Source of the DNA: Pseudomonadota bacterium
GTDB lineage: Bacteria; Desulfobacterota; Desulfovibrionia; Desulfovibrionales; Desulfovibrionaceae
NCBI GenBank assembly: GCA_023438245.1
Contig: JAEXRD010000038.1
Location: 1-39,930 of the forward strand
Length of the DNA stretch: 39,930 bases
Direction of reading: 5' to 3'
The notes under the pieces were generated by a model. The model worked only from the letters and a program-made list of their open reading frames with translations. It did no database searches and had not been told where the DNA came from. How positions within the stretch are numbered: the first letter of the stretch is position 1; every line of letters starts with the position of its first letter. The translations under genes and the position numbers were made by a program. Of this stretch, positions 1 to 8,504 are shown piece after piece.

Positions 1-897
1 CTACCCTGCGGTGGCGTTGCGCACGTGCTCGATGAACAGGTTGGCGGCGGGCAGCAGCTCGCGGCCCTGGCGCAGGATGAGGTAGAAGGAACGCTCCAGC
101 ACCTGGGGCAGCGCATTGACGATGACCAGGTCGCCGCGGTCGAGCATGGGCTCGGCGGCCAGACGGGAGACCACGCTCACGCCCAGGCCCGCGCGGGCGC
201 ACTGGAGAGCGGCCTCGGTGCTTTCCACCCACAGGGCCACCTTGAGCTCGCCGATGCTGATGCCCGAGGACTTGAGCACGCCCTCCAGCGCCCGGCGCGT
301 GCCGGAGCCGCGTTCGCGCATGATCCAGGGCATGTTCTTGAGCTGGGCCAGCGAGGTAGGGGCGGGCTTGCCGTTCAGCAGGCCGGGAGTCACCACGAGC
401 ACAAGTTCGTCGCGGCGCAGCGGATAGGCCGCGATGCCCTGCTGCTCGGGCTGGTAGCCCACGATGCCCAGTTCCAGGCGGCCCTGGCCGACCTGGCGGA
501 TGATGGCGTCAGTGTCGCCGGTGGTCATGTGCACGCGCAGGGAAGGATAGAGCGCCAGGAAGCTCTTGAGCAGGTCGGGCAGGATGTAGTTGGCCGGAAT
601 GGTGCTGCCGCCCAGCAGCAGGTCGCCCACCACCATGTCGCGCAGAAGCCCGATCTCGGAGTTGATGCGGCCCACCTGCTGGAACACCTGCTTGGCGCCG
701 CGGTACAGCACCTCGCCCGCCTGCGTGGGCAGCACGGTGCGGCCCAGGCGGTCGAACAGGGGCACGCCCAGTTCCTCCTCCAAATTGGCCACATGGGCGC
801 TGATGGTGGGCTGGGAGAGTTGCAGCTCCAGCCCCGCCTTGGAAAAGCTTTTCAGTTCGTAGACCTTGCAGAAGGCCTCAAGCTTGCGGAAATCCAT
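1..897 (-). CDS. LysR-family transcriptional regulator
   Basis: A 298-residue protein with typical LysR layout. An N-terminal winged helix-turn-helix lies at about residues 1-60 (MDFRKLEAF start, then SFSKAG, LSQPTISAHVANLEEELG, PLFDR). A substrate-binding-like effector domain fills about residues 90-295. The start chosen is the ATG at 895-897, because GGAGGG lies a few bases upstream; an in-frame upstream ATG at 916-918 would add seven residues without such a site. The stop is at 1-3, so the gene is complete. It follows the ribosomal block in the same direction but is separated from it by a strong terminator, so it is probably a separate unit. The N-terminus resembles LysR proteins annotated as selenium-metabolism or CysL/YeiH-like. 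That is recognition from memory only, and the target genes and ligand cannot be told from the sequence. Confidence 0.93.
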   Translation of the reverse strand: MDFRKLEAFCKVYELKSFSKAGLELQLSQPTISAHVANLEEELGVPLFDRLGRTVLPTQAGEVLYRGAKQVFQQVGRINSEIGLLRDMVVGDLLLGGSTIPANYILPDLLKSFLALYPSLRVHMTTGDTDAIIRQVGQGRLELGIVGYQPEQQGIAAYPLRRDELVLVVTPGLLNGKPAPTSLAQLKNMPWIMRERGSGTRRALEGVLKSSGISIGELKVALWVESTEAALQCARAGLGVSVVSRLAAEPMLDRGDLVIVNALPQVLERSFYLILRQGRELLPAANLFIEHVRNATAG

Positions 898-923
898 GGT
901 CCCTCCAACAAAATACAAAAGCT

Positions 924-952
924 ATCCTACATCAAGTATGCCTATAGCGCAA
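924..952 (-). promoter_or_regulatory. Possible sigma70 promoter of the LysR gene
   Basis: On the minus strand, TTGCGC (947-952) and TAGGAT (924-929) are separated by 17 bp, between the rplQ terminator and the LysR start. The -35 match is poor. A CTAT...ATAG imperfect dyad overlaps it, which could be an autoregulatory LysR site. This is a weak call. Confidence 0.3.
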
Positions 953-953
953 G

Positions 954-987
954 GCAAAAAAAACGGGGCGACCAGGTCGCCCCGTTT
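954..987 (-). terminator. Intrinsic terminator at the end of the ribosomal block
   Basis: A perfect 13-bp inverted repeat (961-973 and 975-987; arm AAACGGGGCGACC) sits 18 nt past the rplQ stop codon. On the minus strand the hairpin runs straight into eight T residues. This is a textbook rho-independent terminator and marks the 3' end of the alpha-operon transcript. Confidence 0.93.
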
Positions 988-1005
988 GATACGGCAGTGC
1001 CTAGG

Positions 1006-1501
1006 CTAGGCCTCGGCCTCACCGGCCTCGGCCTTCTTGGCGCGAGGCTTGCGGGGCTTGGCGACCTTCTCGGCCGGGGCCTCGGCGGCCTCGGGAGCGG
1101 CGGCTTCAGCCTTCTTCTCCTCGACGGCGGGAGCGGCCTCGGCCTTCTTCTCGGAGAGCTTGGTCAGCTCGAAGATGACCATGGGGGCGCAGTCGCCGAC
1201 ACGGGGCTGGGAGAGCTTCACGATGCGGGTGTAGCCGCCCTGGCCACCGGCGAAACGGGGGCCGATCTCGTCGAAGAGCTGCTGCACCAGCTGGTGGTTG
1301 CACAGGAACTTGTAGGCCTGGCGGCGAGCGTGCAGGTCGTTCTTGAGGGCCAGGGTGATGAGGCCGTCAACGTACCCGCGCAGCTCCTTGGCCTTGGCCT
1401 CGGTGGTGCGGATGGTCTCGAAGGTCAGCACAGCGCGGGCCATGTTGCGGAACATGGCGGAGCGGTGGGAGCTGTTGCGGTTGAGCTTGCGCCCGGACTT
1501 G

Positions 1502-1512
<11 letters not shown>
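1006..1512 (-). CDS. rplQ: 50S ribosomal protein L17
   Basis: L17 binds 23S rRNA near the peptide exit tunnel. The 168-residue product begins MRHNKSGRKLNRNSSHR, a classic L17 N-terminus. The conserved L17 fold takes up about the first 120 residues. The last 45 or so are a low-complexity Ala/Glu/Lys/Pro tail (EEKKAEAAAPEAAEAPAEK), so the protein is longer than the usual 115-130 residues. It is the last gene of the block. Its ATG overlaps the end of rpoA by 11 nt, suggesting translational coupling, and a terminator follows directly. Confidence 0.97.
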
Positions 1513-2542
<1,030 letters not shown>

Positions 2543-2554
2543 GCCTACACCTGC

Positions 2555-3181
2555 TTATTTGGAGTAGAGTTCGACGATGAGCTGTTCGTTGACGGGAACC
2601 TGGATATCCTCGCGGGTGGGCAGGTTCCTCACCACTCCCTTGAAGGCCGCGCCATCGCTCTCGAGCCAGGCGGGGCAGCCACGGCGGGCGATGACTTCCT
2701 GGGCCTCGGCGATGACCGGGACCTTGCGGCTGCCCTCGCGCACCTCGACAACGTCGCTGGGACGCACGAGCAGGGACGGGATGTTGACCTTGCGGCCGTT
2801 CAAGGTGAACAGGCCGTGGCGCACCAGCTGGCGCGCCTGGTCGCGGCTGTTGGCGAAGCCCAGGCGGTAGACCACGTTGTCCAGGCGGCGTTCCAGCAGG
2901 ATGAGCAGGTTGGCGCCGGTGACGCCCTTCTGGGCCTCGGCGCGCTCGAAGTAGCTGCGGAACTGGCCTTCCAGCACGCCGTACATGCGGCGCACGCGCT
3001 GCTTTTCACGCAGCTGGACGGCGTAGTCGGAGAGCTTCTTGCGCAGCTTGCCGGCAAAGCCGGGAGCGTACGGGCGGCGCTCATAGGCGCACTTGTCGGT
3101 GAAACAGCGGTCGCCCTTGAGGAACAGCTTCTGTCCCTCGCGGCGGCAGAGCCTGCATTTCGCTTCAGTGTAACGAGCCAA
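2555..3181 (-). CDS. rpsD: 30S ribosomal protein S4 (zinc-binding form)
   Basis: S4 nucleates 30S assembly on 16S rRNA, and in E. coli it represses the alpha operon. The 208-residue protein begins MARYTEAKCRLCRREGQK and has Cys9, Cys12, Cys26 and Cys31. This is the four-cysteine, zinc-binding version of the N-terminus, absent from enterobacterial S4. The RNA-binding S4 domain follows at about 95-155 (RRLDNVVYRLGFANSRDQAR). The start codon is TTG at 3179-3181, supported by an AGGAGG eight bases upstream. It lies 18 nt after rpsK. Confidence 0.97.
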   Translation of the reverse strand: MARYTEAKCRLCRREGQKLFLKGDRCFTDKCAYERRPYAPGFAGKLRKKLSDYAVQLREKQRVRRMYGVLEGQFRSYFERAEAQKGVTGANLLILLERRLDNVVYRLGFANSRDQARQLVRHGLFTLNGRKVNIPSLLVRPSDVVEVREGSRKVPVIAEAQEVIARRGCPAWLESDGAAFKGVVRNLPTREDIQVPVNEQLIVELYSK

Positions 3182-3199
3182 GATCGATCCTCCTTGCTC

Positions 3200-3586
3200 T
3201 TAGACGCGACGGCGCTTGGGAGGCCGACAACCGTTGTGCGGAATGGGGGTCACGTCGCGGATGAAGCTGACCTTGAAGCCGACGTTGTTGATGGCGCGCA
3301 TGGCGGCCTCACGACCGGAGCCAGGTCCCTTGACGAACACGCCGACGCTGCGCATGCCGCAATCCTGGGCCTTGCGGGCGGCGCCTTCGGCGGCGAGCTG
3401 CGCGGCGAAGGGAGTGCTCTTGCGCGAACCCTTGAAGGACGCGCCGGCGCTGGCCCAGCTCACAGTGTTGCCCTTCAGGTCGGTGAAGGTGATGATGGTG
3501 TTGTTGAAGCTGGCATGCACGTGGGCCAGGCCCACGGGAATGCTCTTCTTCTCTTTCTTCTTCCCTGTGCGACGGGGTTTAGCCAT
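3200..3586 (-). CDS. rpsK: 30S ribosomal protein S11
   Basis: S11 is a platform protein of the small subunit and contacts the Shine-Dalgarno helix region. The product is 128 residues starting MAKPRRTGKKKEKKSI. It contains ASFNNTIITFTDLKGN and ends in the conserved CRPPKRRRV. The reading frame stays open 60 nt upstream, but the ATG at 3584-3586 has a GAGGA site just before it and gives the normal length. A 106-nt gap separates it from rpsM, unusual for this operon; it holds a terminator-like hairpin. Confidence 0.97.
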   Translation of the reverse strand: MAKPRRTGKKKEKKSIPVGLAHVHASFNNTIITFTDLKGNTVSWASAGASFKGSRKSTPFAAQLAAEGAARKAQDCGMRSVGVFVKGPGSGREAAMRAINNVGFKVSFIRDVTPIPHNGCRPPKRRRV

Positions 3587-3626
3587 GACATTCCTCGCTT
3601 CGCCCTGGGGCGATGGTGTGCTTCTC

Positions 3627-3666
3627 ACGAAAAACGGGGCGGCCATGAAAGCTCATGGCGTCCCGT
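3627..3666 (-). terminator. Terminator-like hairpin inside the operon (rpsM-rpsK gap)
   Basis: The arms 3634-3648 and 3653-3666 form a stem of 13 Watson-Crick pairs with one mismatch and one bulge around an AAGC/GCTT loop. On the minus strand it is followed by five T residues (3630-3634). The shape is that of an intrinsic terminator, yet rpsK, rpsD, rpoA and rplQ lie downstream, so partial termination or RNA stabilisation is more likely than full stop. Confidence 0.55.
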
Positions 3667-3692
3667 GATCATCCTAGGAAGATGGTGCCTAC

Positions 3693-4073
3693 CTACTTGG
3701 TGGGCGCTTTCTTCTTGCCCATCACCGTGCGCCGCGGGCCCTTGCGGGTGCGGGCGTAGGTGTGGCTGCGCTGGCCGCGGACCGGGAGGCCCTTGCGGTG
3801 GCGCAGGCCGCGGTAGCAGCCGATGTCCATGAGGCGCTTGATGTTCGTGGTGACCTCGCGGCGCAGATCGCCTTCCACCTTGTGGTTGGCTTCGATCTCG
3901 ACACGGATGAGGTTCACTTCCTCATTGGACAGGCTGTCCGAGTTCTTGGTCCAGTCAATCCCGACAGTGTCGAGAATAGAGAGCGCCGTGGTACGGCCAA
4001 TGCCGTAGATGTAGGTCAGCGCAATGTCCAGCCGCTTGTTCCTGGGCAGATCAACGCCTGCGATGCGAGCCAC
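3693..4073 (-). CDS. rpsM: 30S ribosomal protein S13
   Basis: S13 sits in the head of the 30S subunit and contacts the P-site tRNA and the 50S through inter-subunit bridges. The product is 126 residues, with MARIAGVDLPRNKR at the start, GIGRTTALSIL in the helix-two-turn-helix part, and the basic GQRSHTYARTRKGPRRT tail. The start codon is GTG (4071-4073), preceded by GAGAGGG. It follows rpmJ by 14 nt, as is typical for the start of the alpha gene set. Confidence 0.97.
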   Translation of the reverse strand: MARIAGVDLPRNKRLDIALTYIYGIGRTTALSILDTVGIDWTKNSDSLSNEEVNLIRVEIEANHKVEGDLRREVTTNIKRLMDIGCYRGLRHRKGLPVRGQRSHTYARTRKGPRRTVMGKKKAPTK

Positions 4074-4087
4074 TTACGTACCCTCTC

Positions 4088-4201
4088 TTAACCCTGACGC
4101 TGCTTGTGGCGGGGATCTTCGCAGATGACCCGCAGCACGCCGCGACGACGGATGATTTTACACTTGGGACACATCTTCTTCACAGAAGGCCGAACTTTCA
4201 T
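4088..4201 (-). CDS. rpmJ: 50S ribosomal protein L36
   Basis: A 37-residue protein read directly from the minus strand. It starts MKVRPSVKKMCPKCKIIRRR and ends ICEDPRHKQRQG. Cys11, Cys14, Cys27 and His32 form the zinc ribbon of the C+ form of L36. GGAG lies seven bases before the ATG. It sits between map and rpsM, its usual place. The 132 nt on its 5' side contain no infA gene. Confidence 0.95.
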   Translation of the reverse strand: MKVRPSVKKMCPKCKIIRRRGVLRVICEDPRHKQRQG

Positions 4202-4333
4202 GACCGACTCCAACTTTCGGCTGCCGGAATTTGGCGCCGTTCTAGCCATTACGCCCGGCAAAAACCGGACAAATAACGCGCAAACTTGAGACGGAGGACG
4301 ATATATTCCTTTTCAGGAACATGCAAGCTTTTT
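4202..4333 (-). other. Gap between map and rpmJ without infA
   Basis: This 132-nt stretch has no reading frame I can support. In many bacteria infA (IF-1, about 72 codons) sits here, but the gap is too short for it. A small TTCCT/AGGAA hairpin lies just after the map stop, and a short GCCGG/CCGG dyad with T residues lies in the middle. No convincing promoter is visible. Confidence 0.6.
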
Positions 4334-5104
4334 CTACTCACTCCGTGTGAGTATAACCGGCCCGTCCGCCGTCACGGCCACAGTGTGCTCGAAGTGCGCT
4401 GCCAGCTTCCTGTCCTTGGTCACCGCCGTCCAGCGGTCCTCCAGGATCTCGACCTCGTAGCTTCCTTCGGTCACCATGGGTTCAATGGCCAAACACATGC
4501 CCGGCTTCAGGGTCACCCCTGACAGGCCCTTGGGCACGAAATTGGGGATTTCCGGCTTCTCGTGAAGTTTCACGCCGATGCCGTGCCCCACAAACCGGCG
4601 CACCACCCCGAACCCGGCCTCCTCAACGCAGTTCTGCACCGCGCCGGAGACATGGTAGAGGTTGTTGCCGCTTAAGGCCTGGGCGATGCCCTTGTACAGC
4701 GATTCCTCGGTGACCCGCATGAGCCGTTCGGCCTGCGGGCCGACCTGGCCCACCGCAAAGGTGCGGGCCGAGTCGCCGTGGAATCCGTCGTGGATGACGC
4801 CCATGTCGATGCTCACGATGTCCCCTTCCTTCAGGATGCGATCCTCGGAGGGGAAGCCGTGCACAACGACCTCGTTGACGGAGCAGCAGATGGCATAGGG
4901 ATAGCCGAGGTAGCCCAAAAAGGCGGGCTTGACCCCGAATTCCCGGCACATGCGCCGCGCCGTTTGTTCAAAGAGCATGGTCGGGACGCCACGCGCCACT
5001 TGCGTGGCGATCTCGTCCAGGATGCGGGAAACCATCCGCCCGGCCTCGCGCATGAGGCCAAGCTCCTTCTCGTTCTTGAGAAAGATCCCGCGCAACTTCT
5101 TCAA
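4334..5104 (-). CDS. map: Methionine aminopeptidase type I
   Basis: This enzyme removes the initiator methionine from nascent proteins in the cytoplasm, using a two-metal centre. The product is 256 residues of the compact type Ia form. Metal ligands are visible in order: Asp in SIDMGV, Asp in GDSARTFAVG, His in FVGHGIG, Glu in AIEPMV and Glu near the end in FEHTVAVT. The start codon appears to be TTG at 5102-5104, two nt after the secY stop, which suggests coupled translation. An internal methionine would cut into the conserved N-terminal KNEKELGLMREAG. Confidence 0.96.
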   Translation of the reverse strand: MKKLRGIFLKNEKELGLMREAGRMVSRILDEIATQVARGVPTMLFEQTARRMCREFGVKPAFLGYLGYPYAICCSVNEVVVHGFPSEDRILKEGDIVSIDMGVIHDGFHGDSARTFAVGQVGPQAERLMRVTEESLYKGIAQALSGNNLYHVSGAVQNCVEEAGFGVVRRFVGHGIGVKLHEKPEIPNFVPKGLSGVTLKPGMCLAIEPMVTEGSYEVEILEDRWTAVTKDRKLAAHFEHTVAVTADGPVILTRSE

Positions 5105-5106
5105 GG

Positions 5107-6423
5107 CTACTGCCTGCCTCTGACCCGGCCCTGCTTGCCCATGAGCCCCTCATACTGCCGGGAGATGAGGTAGCTCTCAATCTTACCCATGAAGTCCATG
5201 GCCACGCCCACCACGATCAGCAGGCTGGTGCCGCCGAAGTAGAAGGGAATGTTGAACTGGCCGATGAGCAGCATGGGCAGCACGCAGATGGTGGACATGT
5301 ACAGCGCGCCCCACAGGGTGATGCGCGCCAGCACACGGTCGATGTATTCACGGGTCTTGGCCCCGGGACGGATGCCCGGGATGAACCCGCCCTGCTTCTG
5401 GATGTTCTCGGCGATGCCCTTGGGATCGAAGAGAATGGCCGTGTAGAAGTAGGCGAAGAACAGGATCAGACCGATGAACACAAGGTTGTACAGGATCGAG
5501 TTCGGAGACAGATACTGGGAAACCTTCTGCAGCCACTCCACGCTGGAGAAATTGGCCAGCGTGGCGGGGAACAGGAGGATGCTCGAGGCGAAGATCGGGG
5601 GGATCACGCCTGCGATGTTGATGCGAAGGGGCAGGTGCGTGGTCTGGCCGCCCACCATCTTACGGCCCAGCATGCGCTTGGCGTAGTGGATGGGGATGCG
5701 GCGCTGTCCGCGCTCCACGAAGACGATGCAGGCCAGCACCGCGGCCATGAGCGCCACGATGAGCAACAGGATGATGAGCGAGAGTTCGCCCGCGCTCACC
5801 AGCCGGAAGGTGTTCACCAGCGCGGACGGCAGGTTGGCCACGATGCCCGCAAAGATGATCATGGAGATGCCGTTGCCGATGCCCTTCTGGGTCATCTGCT
5901 CGCCCAGCCACATGAGGAACACGGTGCCCGCGGTCAGCGTGACCATGGTCACCAGGCGGAAGCTCCACCCGGTGAGCATCACGATGGAGCTGCCGGACGG
6001 GCTCATCATGCTCTCCAGGCCCACGGCGACGCCGAGGCCCTGGATGCAGGTGATGAGCACCGTTCCGTAGCGGGTGTACTGGGTGATCTTCTTGCGGCCC
6101 TCGGCGCCCTCCTCCTTGCTCAGCCGCTTGAGCTCGGGGCTCACCACGGTCAGAAGCTGGAGGATGATGGACGCCGAGATGTAGGGCATGATGCCCAGCG
6201 CGAAAATGGACAGCTTCTTCAGGCCGCCGCCCGAGAACATGTCAAACAGGCCGAACAAGGTATTGCTGGCGCTGTTGAAGAACTCGGTAAGCGCATGGCT
6301 GTCCACGCCCGGCACGGGGATGTGGATCCCCAGTCGGTACACGGCCAGAAGAATGAAGGTCCAAAGGAGCTTTTTCTTCAGCTCGGGCAGACGGGCGAGG
6401 TTTTCGACACCGGTTGCGGCCAC
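5107..6423 (-). CDS. secY: Preprotein translocase subunit SecY
   Basis: SecY is the channel subunit of the SecYEG translocon in the inner membrane. The 438-residue protein has the expected ten hydrophobic spans. Family landmarks include YRLGIHIPVPGVD after the first helix, the TM2 region (LSIFALGIMPYISASIILQ), and GKQGRVRGRQ at the basic C-terminus. It starts with GTG (6421-6423), three nt after rplO, and runs straight into map. No adk gene lies between secY and map, unlike in Bacillus. Its partner secE is in the same window. Confidence 0.98.
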   Translation of the reverse strand: MAATGVENLARLPELKKKLLWTFILLAVYRLGIHIPVPGVDSHALTEFFNSASNTLFGLFDMFSGGGLKKLSIFALGIMPYISASIILQLLTVVSPELKRLSKEEGAEGRKKITQYTRYGTVLITCIQGLGVAVGLESMMSPSGSSIVMLTGWSFRLVTMVTLTAGTVFLMWLGEQMTQKGIGNGISMIIFAGIVANLPSALVNTFRLVSAGELSLIILLLIVALMAAVLACIVFVERGQRRIPIHYAKRMLGRKMVGGQTTHLPLRINIAGVIPPIFASSILLFPATLANFSSVEWLQKVSQYLSPNSILYNLVFIGLILFFAYFYTAILFDPKGIAENIQKQGGFIPGIRPGAKTREYIDRVLARITLWGALYMSTICVLPMLLIGQFNIPFYFGGTSLLIVVGVAMDFMGKIESYLISRQYEGLMGKQGRVRGRQ

Positions 6424-6426
6424 GGC

Positions 6427-6873
6427 TTACCCTTCCAGAGCTTTGGCGGTACCGCCGGCCTGGGTGATCTTTTCCGCAGCCTGGGCGCTGAAACGGTGGG
6501 CCTCGATGCTCACCTTGGCGGTGACATCGCCGCGGGAGAGCACCTTCACCGGCACGCCGGCCTTGCACAGGCCCTTGGCGTAGATGGCGTCCAGGGTGAT
6601 CTCGGCCTCGCCGGCGAAGGCGGCCAGGAGCTGGTCAAGGTTGATGGCCTCGTACACCACGCGGTGCGGGTTCTTGAAGCCGCGTTTGGGCAGACGGCGG
6701 GCCAGAGGCATCTGACCGCCTTCGAACCAGGCCGGGCGCCCGCCGCCGGAGCGGGAGTTCTGGCCCTTGTTGCCGCGCCCGGAGGTGCAGCCGGAGCCGG
6801 AGCCGGGGCCGCGGCCAACGCGCTTGCGCTGGGCGTACTCTTCCGGGAAGGGATACAGTTCGTGCAGTCTCAT
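6427..6873 (-). CDS. rplO: 50S ribosomal protein L15
   Basis: L15 is a late-assembly protein of the large subunit. The product is 148 residues, with MRLHELYPFPEE at the start, the glycine-rich extended arm GRGPGSGSGCTSGRGNKGQ, and RLPKRGFKN in the core. Its ATG overlaps the TGA of rpmD (ATGA), indicating coupled translation. secY follows after three nt. Confidence 0.97.
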   Translation of the reverse strand: MRLHELYPFPEEYAQRKRVGRGPGSGSGCTSGRGNKGQNSRSGGGRPAWFEGGQMPLARRLPKRGFKNPHRVVYEAINLDQLLAAFAGEAEITLDAIYAKGLCKAGVPVKVLSRGDVTAKVSIEAHRFSAQAAEKITQAGGTAKALEG

Positions 6874-7043
6874 GACTTGGTCACCTCAACAAGGTGCTTC
6901 ACTTTCTCGATCATGCCCGCGACAGCGGGGGCTTCAGCAAAGGTCCTTTCCTGCCGGATACGTTTGAGGCCCAGGGCGTCCAGAGTCTGGCGCTGCTTGG
7001 GCGAACAACCGATGCGGCTGCGGACGAGTTTGATCTTAAGCAC
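6870..7043 (-). CDS. rpmD: 50S ribosomal protein L30
   Basis: A 57-residue protein read from the minus strand. It starts MLKIKLVRSRIGCSPKQRQ and contains LDALGLKRIRQERTF, matching the short bacterial L30. The start is GTG at 7041-7043 with GAGAGG upstream. The stop overlaps the ATG of rplO by four nt. The rpsE-rpmD-rplO order is the standard one in the spc gene set. Confidence 0.95.
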   Translation of the reverse strand: MLKIKLVRSRIGCSPKQRQTLDALGLKRIRQERTFAEAPAVAGMIEKVKHLVEVTKS

Positions 7044-7076
7044 GGTCTACCTCTCTTGGTCGCTAGGCGGATGCGC

Positions 7077-7568
7077 CTATTTGCGGGGGGTGGACAGCGT
7101 CATCCCGCGCACGTCGGACACGCTCTCGGCGCTGCGCAGGGAGGCCAGGCCGCTCATGGTGGCGCGCAGCACGTTGTGCGGGTTGCTGGTGCCGATGGCC
7201 TTGGTCAGGATGTCGTGGACGCCCACGGCCTCCATGACGGCGCGAACCGGGCCGCCGGCGATGATGCCGGTACCGCGGCTGGCGGGCTTGAGCATGACGC
7301 GGCCGGCGCCGAAGCGGCCCAGCACCTCGTAAGGCAGGGTGCCGTCCAGCACGGGCACGGTGATCATGTCCTTGCGGGCGCGATCAGTGGCCTTGCGGAT
7401 GGCCTCGGGCACCTCGTTGGCCTTGCCCAGGCCGTAGCCAACCTTGCCCTGTCCGTCGCCCACGACCACCAGGCAGCTGAAGCTGAACCGGCGGCCGCCC
7501 TTGACGACCTTGGCCACGCGGTTGAGGTAGACGATCTTCTCGATGAATCCGGAATCGTTCTGTTCCAT
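7077..7568 (-). CDS. rpsE: 30S ribosomal protein S5
   Basis: S5 helps keep translational accuracy and is part of the mRNA entry channel helicase. The 163-residue product contains NRVAKVVKGGRRFSFS in the double-stranded-RNA-binding-like N-terminal domain and GPVRAVMEAVGVHDILTK in the C-terminal domain. I prefer ATG at 7566-7568 (MEQNDSG); an in-frame TTG nine nt upstream is possible. It lies 12 nt after rplR. Confidence 0.97.
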   Translation of the reverse strand: MEQNDSGFIEKIVYLNRVAKVVKGGRRFSFSCLVVVGDGQGKVGYGLGKANEVPEAIRKATDRARKDMITVPVLDGTLPYEVLGRFGAGRVMLKPASRGTGIIAGGPVRAVMEAVGVHDILTKAIGTSNPHNVLRATMSGLASLRSAESVSDVRGMTLSTPRK

Positions 7569-7580
7569 GGTACCCAACCC

Positions 7581-7940
7581 CTAGAATTTGAGGCCGCCCT
7601 CGCGGGCGCCGTCGGCGAGGGCCTTGATCCTGCCGTGGTAAAGGTAGCCGTTGCGGTCGAAAACGCAGGCCTCGATGTTCTTGGCCTTGGCCTTTTCCGC
7701 AATGTCCTTGCCGACAGTGGCCGCGCCCTCACGGTTGGGACGCACAGCCGCTCCACCGCGGGTGAGAGCCAGGGTGCTGGAGCTCACGAGGGTGGCGCCG
7801 GTCTCGTCGTCAACGAGCTGGGCGTAGATGTGCATGTTCGAGCGGAACACCACGAGCCGGGGCTTCTGCTCGGTGCCGTTCACCTTCTTGCGGATGCGCA
7901 GCTTCCTGCGATGCCGCGCCTGTTCTTTGGTCATCTTCAT
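7581..7940 (-). CDS. rplR: 50S ribosomal protein L18
   Basis: L18 binds 5S rRNA and helps place it in the large subunit. The 119-residue product has the basic N-terminus (ARHRRKLRIRKKVNGT), then PRLVVFRSNMHIYAQLVDD, and ends HGRIKALADGAREGGLKF, all typical of L18. It has an ATG start at 7938-7940, with a second ATG two codons in. Twelve nt separate it from rplF on one side and rpsE on the other. Confidence 0.97.
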   Translation of the reverse strand: MKMTKEQARHRRKLRIRKKVNGTEQKPRLVVFRSNMHIYAQLVDDETGATLVSSSTLALTRGGAAVRPNREGAATVGKDIAEKAKAKNIEACVFDRNGYLYHGRIKALADGAREGGLKF

Positions 7941-7952
7941 GGACGCACCCCG

Positions 7953-8492
7953 TTATTTCTTGCTACCGGACTTGCCGGCCTTGCGCCTGATGATTTCATC
8001 AACGTACTTGATGCCCTTGCCCTTGTACGGCTCGGGCGGACGCACGCGACGGATCTGAGCCGCGACTTCGCCAACGAGCTGCTTGTCGATGCCGGAGATG
8101 GTGAGCTTGTTGCCCTCCACGGCGGCGTCGATGCCGGCGGGCAGGGGGAACTCGACCGGATGGGAGAACCCAACGGTGAGCACCACGCTCTTGCCCTGAA
8201 CGGCCACTTTGTAGCCAACGCCGATGACGTCCAGGGCCTTCTGGAAGCCCTTGGTCACGCCGTCGATGCAGTTGGCCAGGAGCGTGCGGCGCAGCCCATG
8301 CTGGCCACGGGCCAGGCGGGAGTCGTCCACGCGGGACACGACGATTTCACTTCCCTCCACGGTGTATGACACCGCGGGGTGCACGGGGGTGGACAAGGTG
8401 CCCTTGGGGCCCTTGATCTGCACGGCCTCAGCGCCGACTTTCACCTCCACCCCGGCGGGGATGGGAACAGGTTTTTTCCCTATGCGAGACAT
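7953..8492 (-). CDS. rplF: 50S ribosomal protein L6
   Basis: L6 lies near the GTPase-associated centre and the sarcin-ricin loop. The product is 179 residues, starting MSRIGKKPVPIPAGVEV. It contains the two repeated L6 domains and the conserved C-terminal PPEPYKGKGIKYVDEIIRRK. It starts with ATG, 12 nt after rpsH. Confidence 0.97.
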   Translation of the reverse strand: MSRIGKKPVPIPAGVEVKVGAEAVQIKGPKGTLSTPVHPAVSYTVEGSEIVVSRVDDSRLARGQHGLRRTLLANCIDGVTKGFQKALDVIGVGYKVAVQGKSVVLTVGFSHPVEFPLPAGIDAAVEGNKLTISGIDKQLVGEVAAQIRRVRPPEPYKGKGIKYVDEIIRRKAGKSGSKK

Positions 8493-8504
8493 GTGCTACC
8501 TCTT

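Noticed and set aside
4104..4289. A 61-codon plus-strand frame near rpmJ
   Set aside because: It is antisense to rpmJ, whose L36 sequence is clear.
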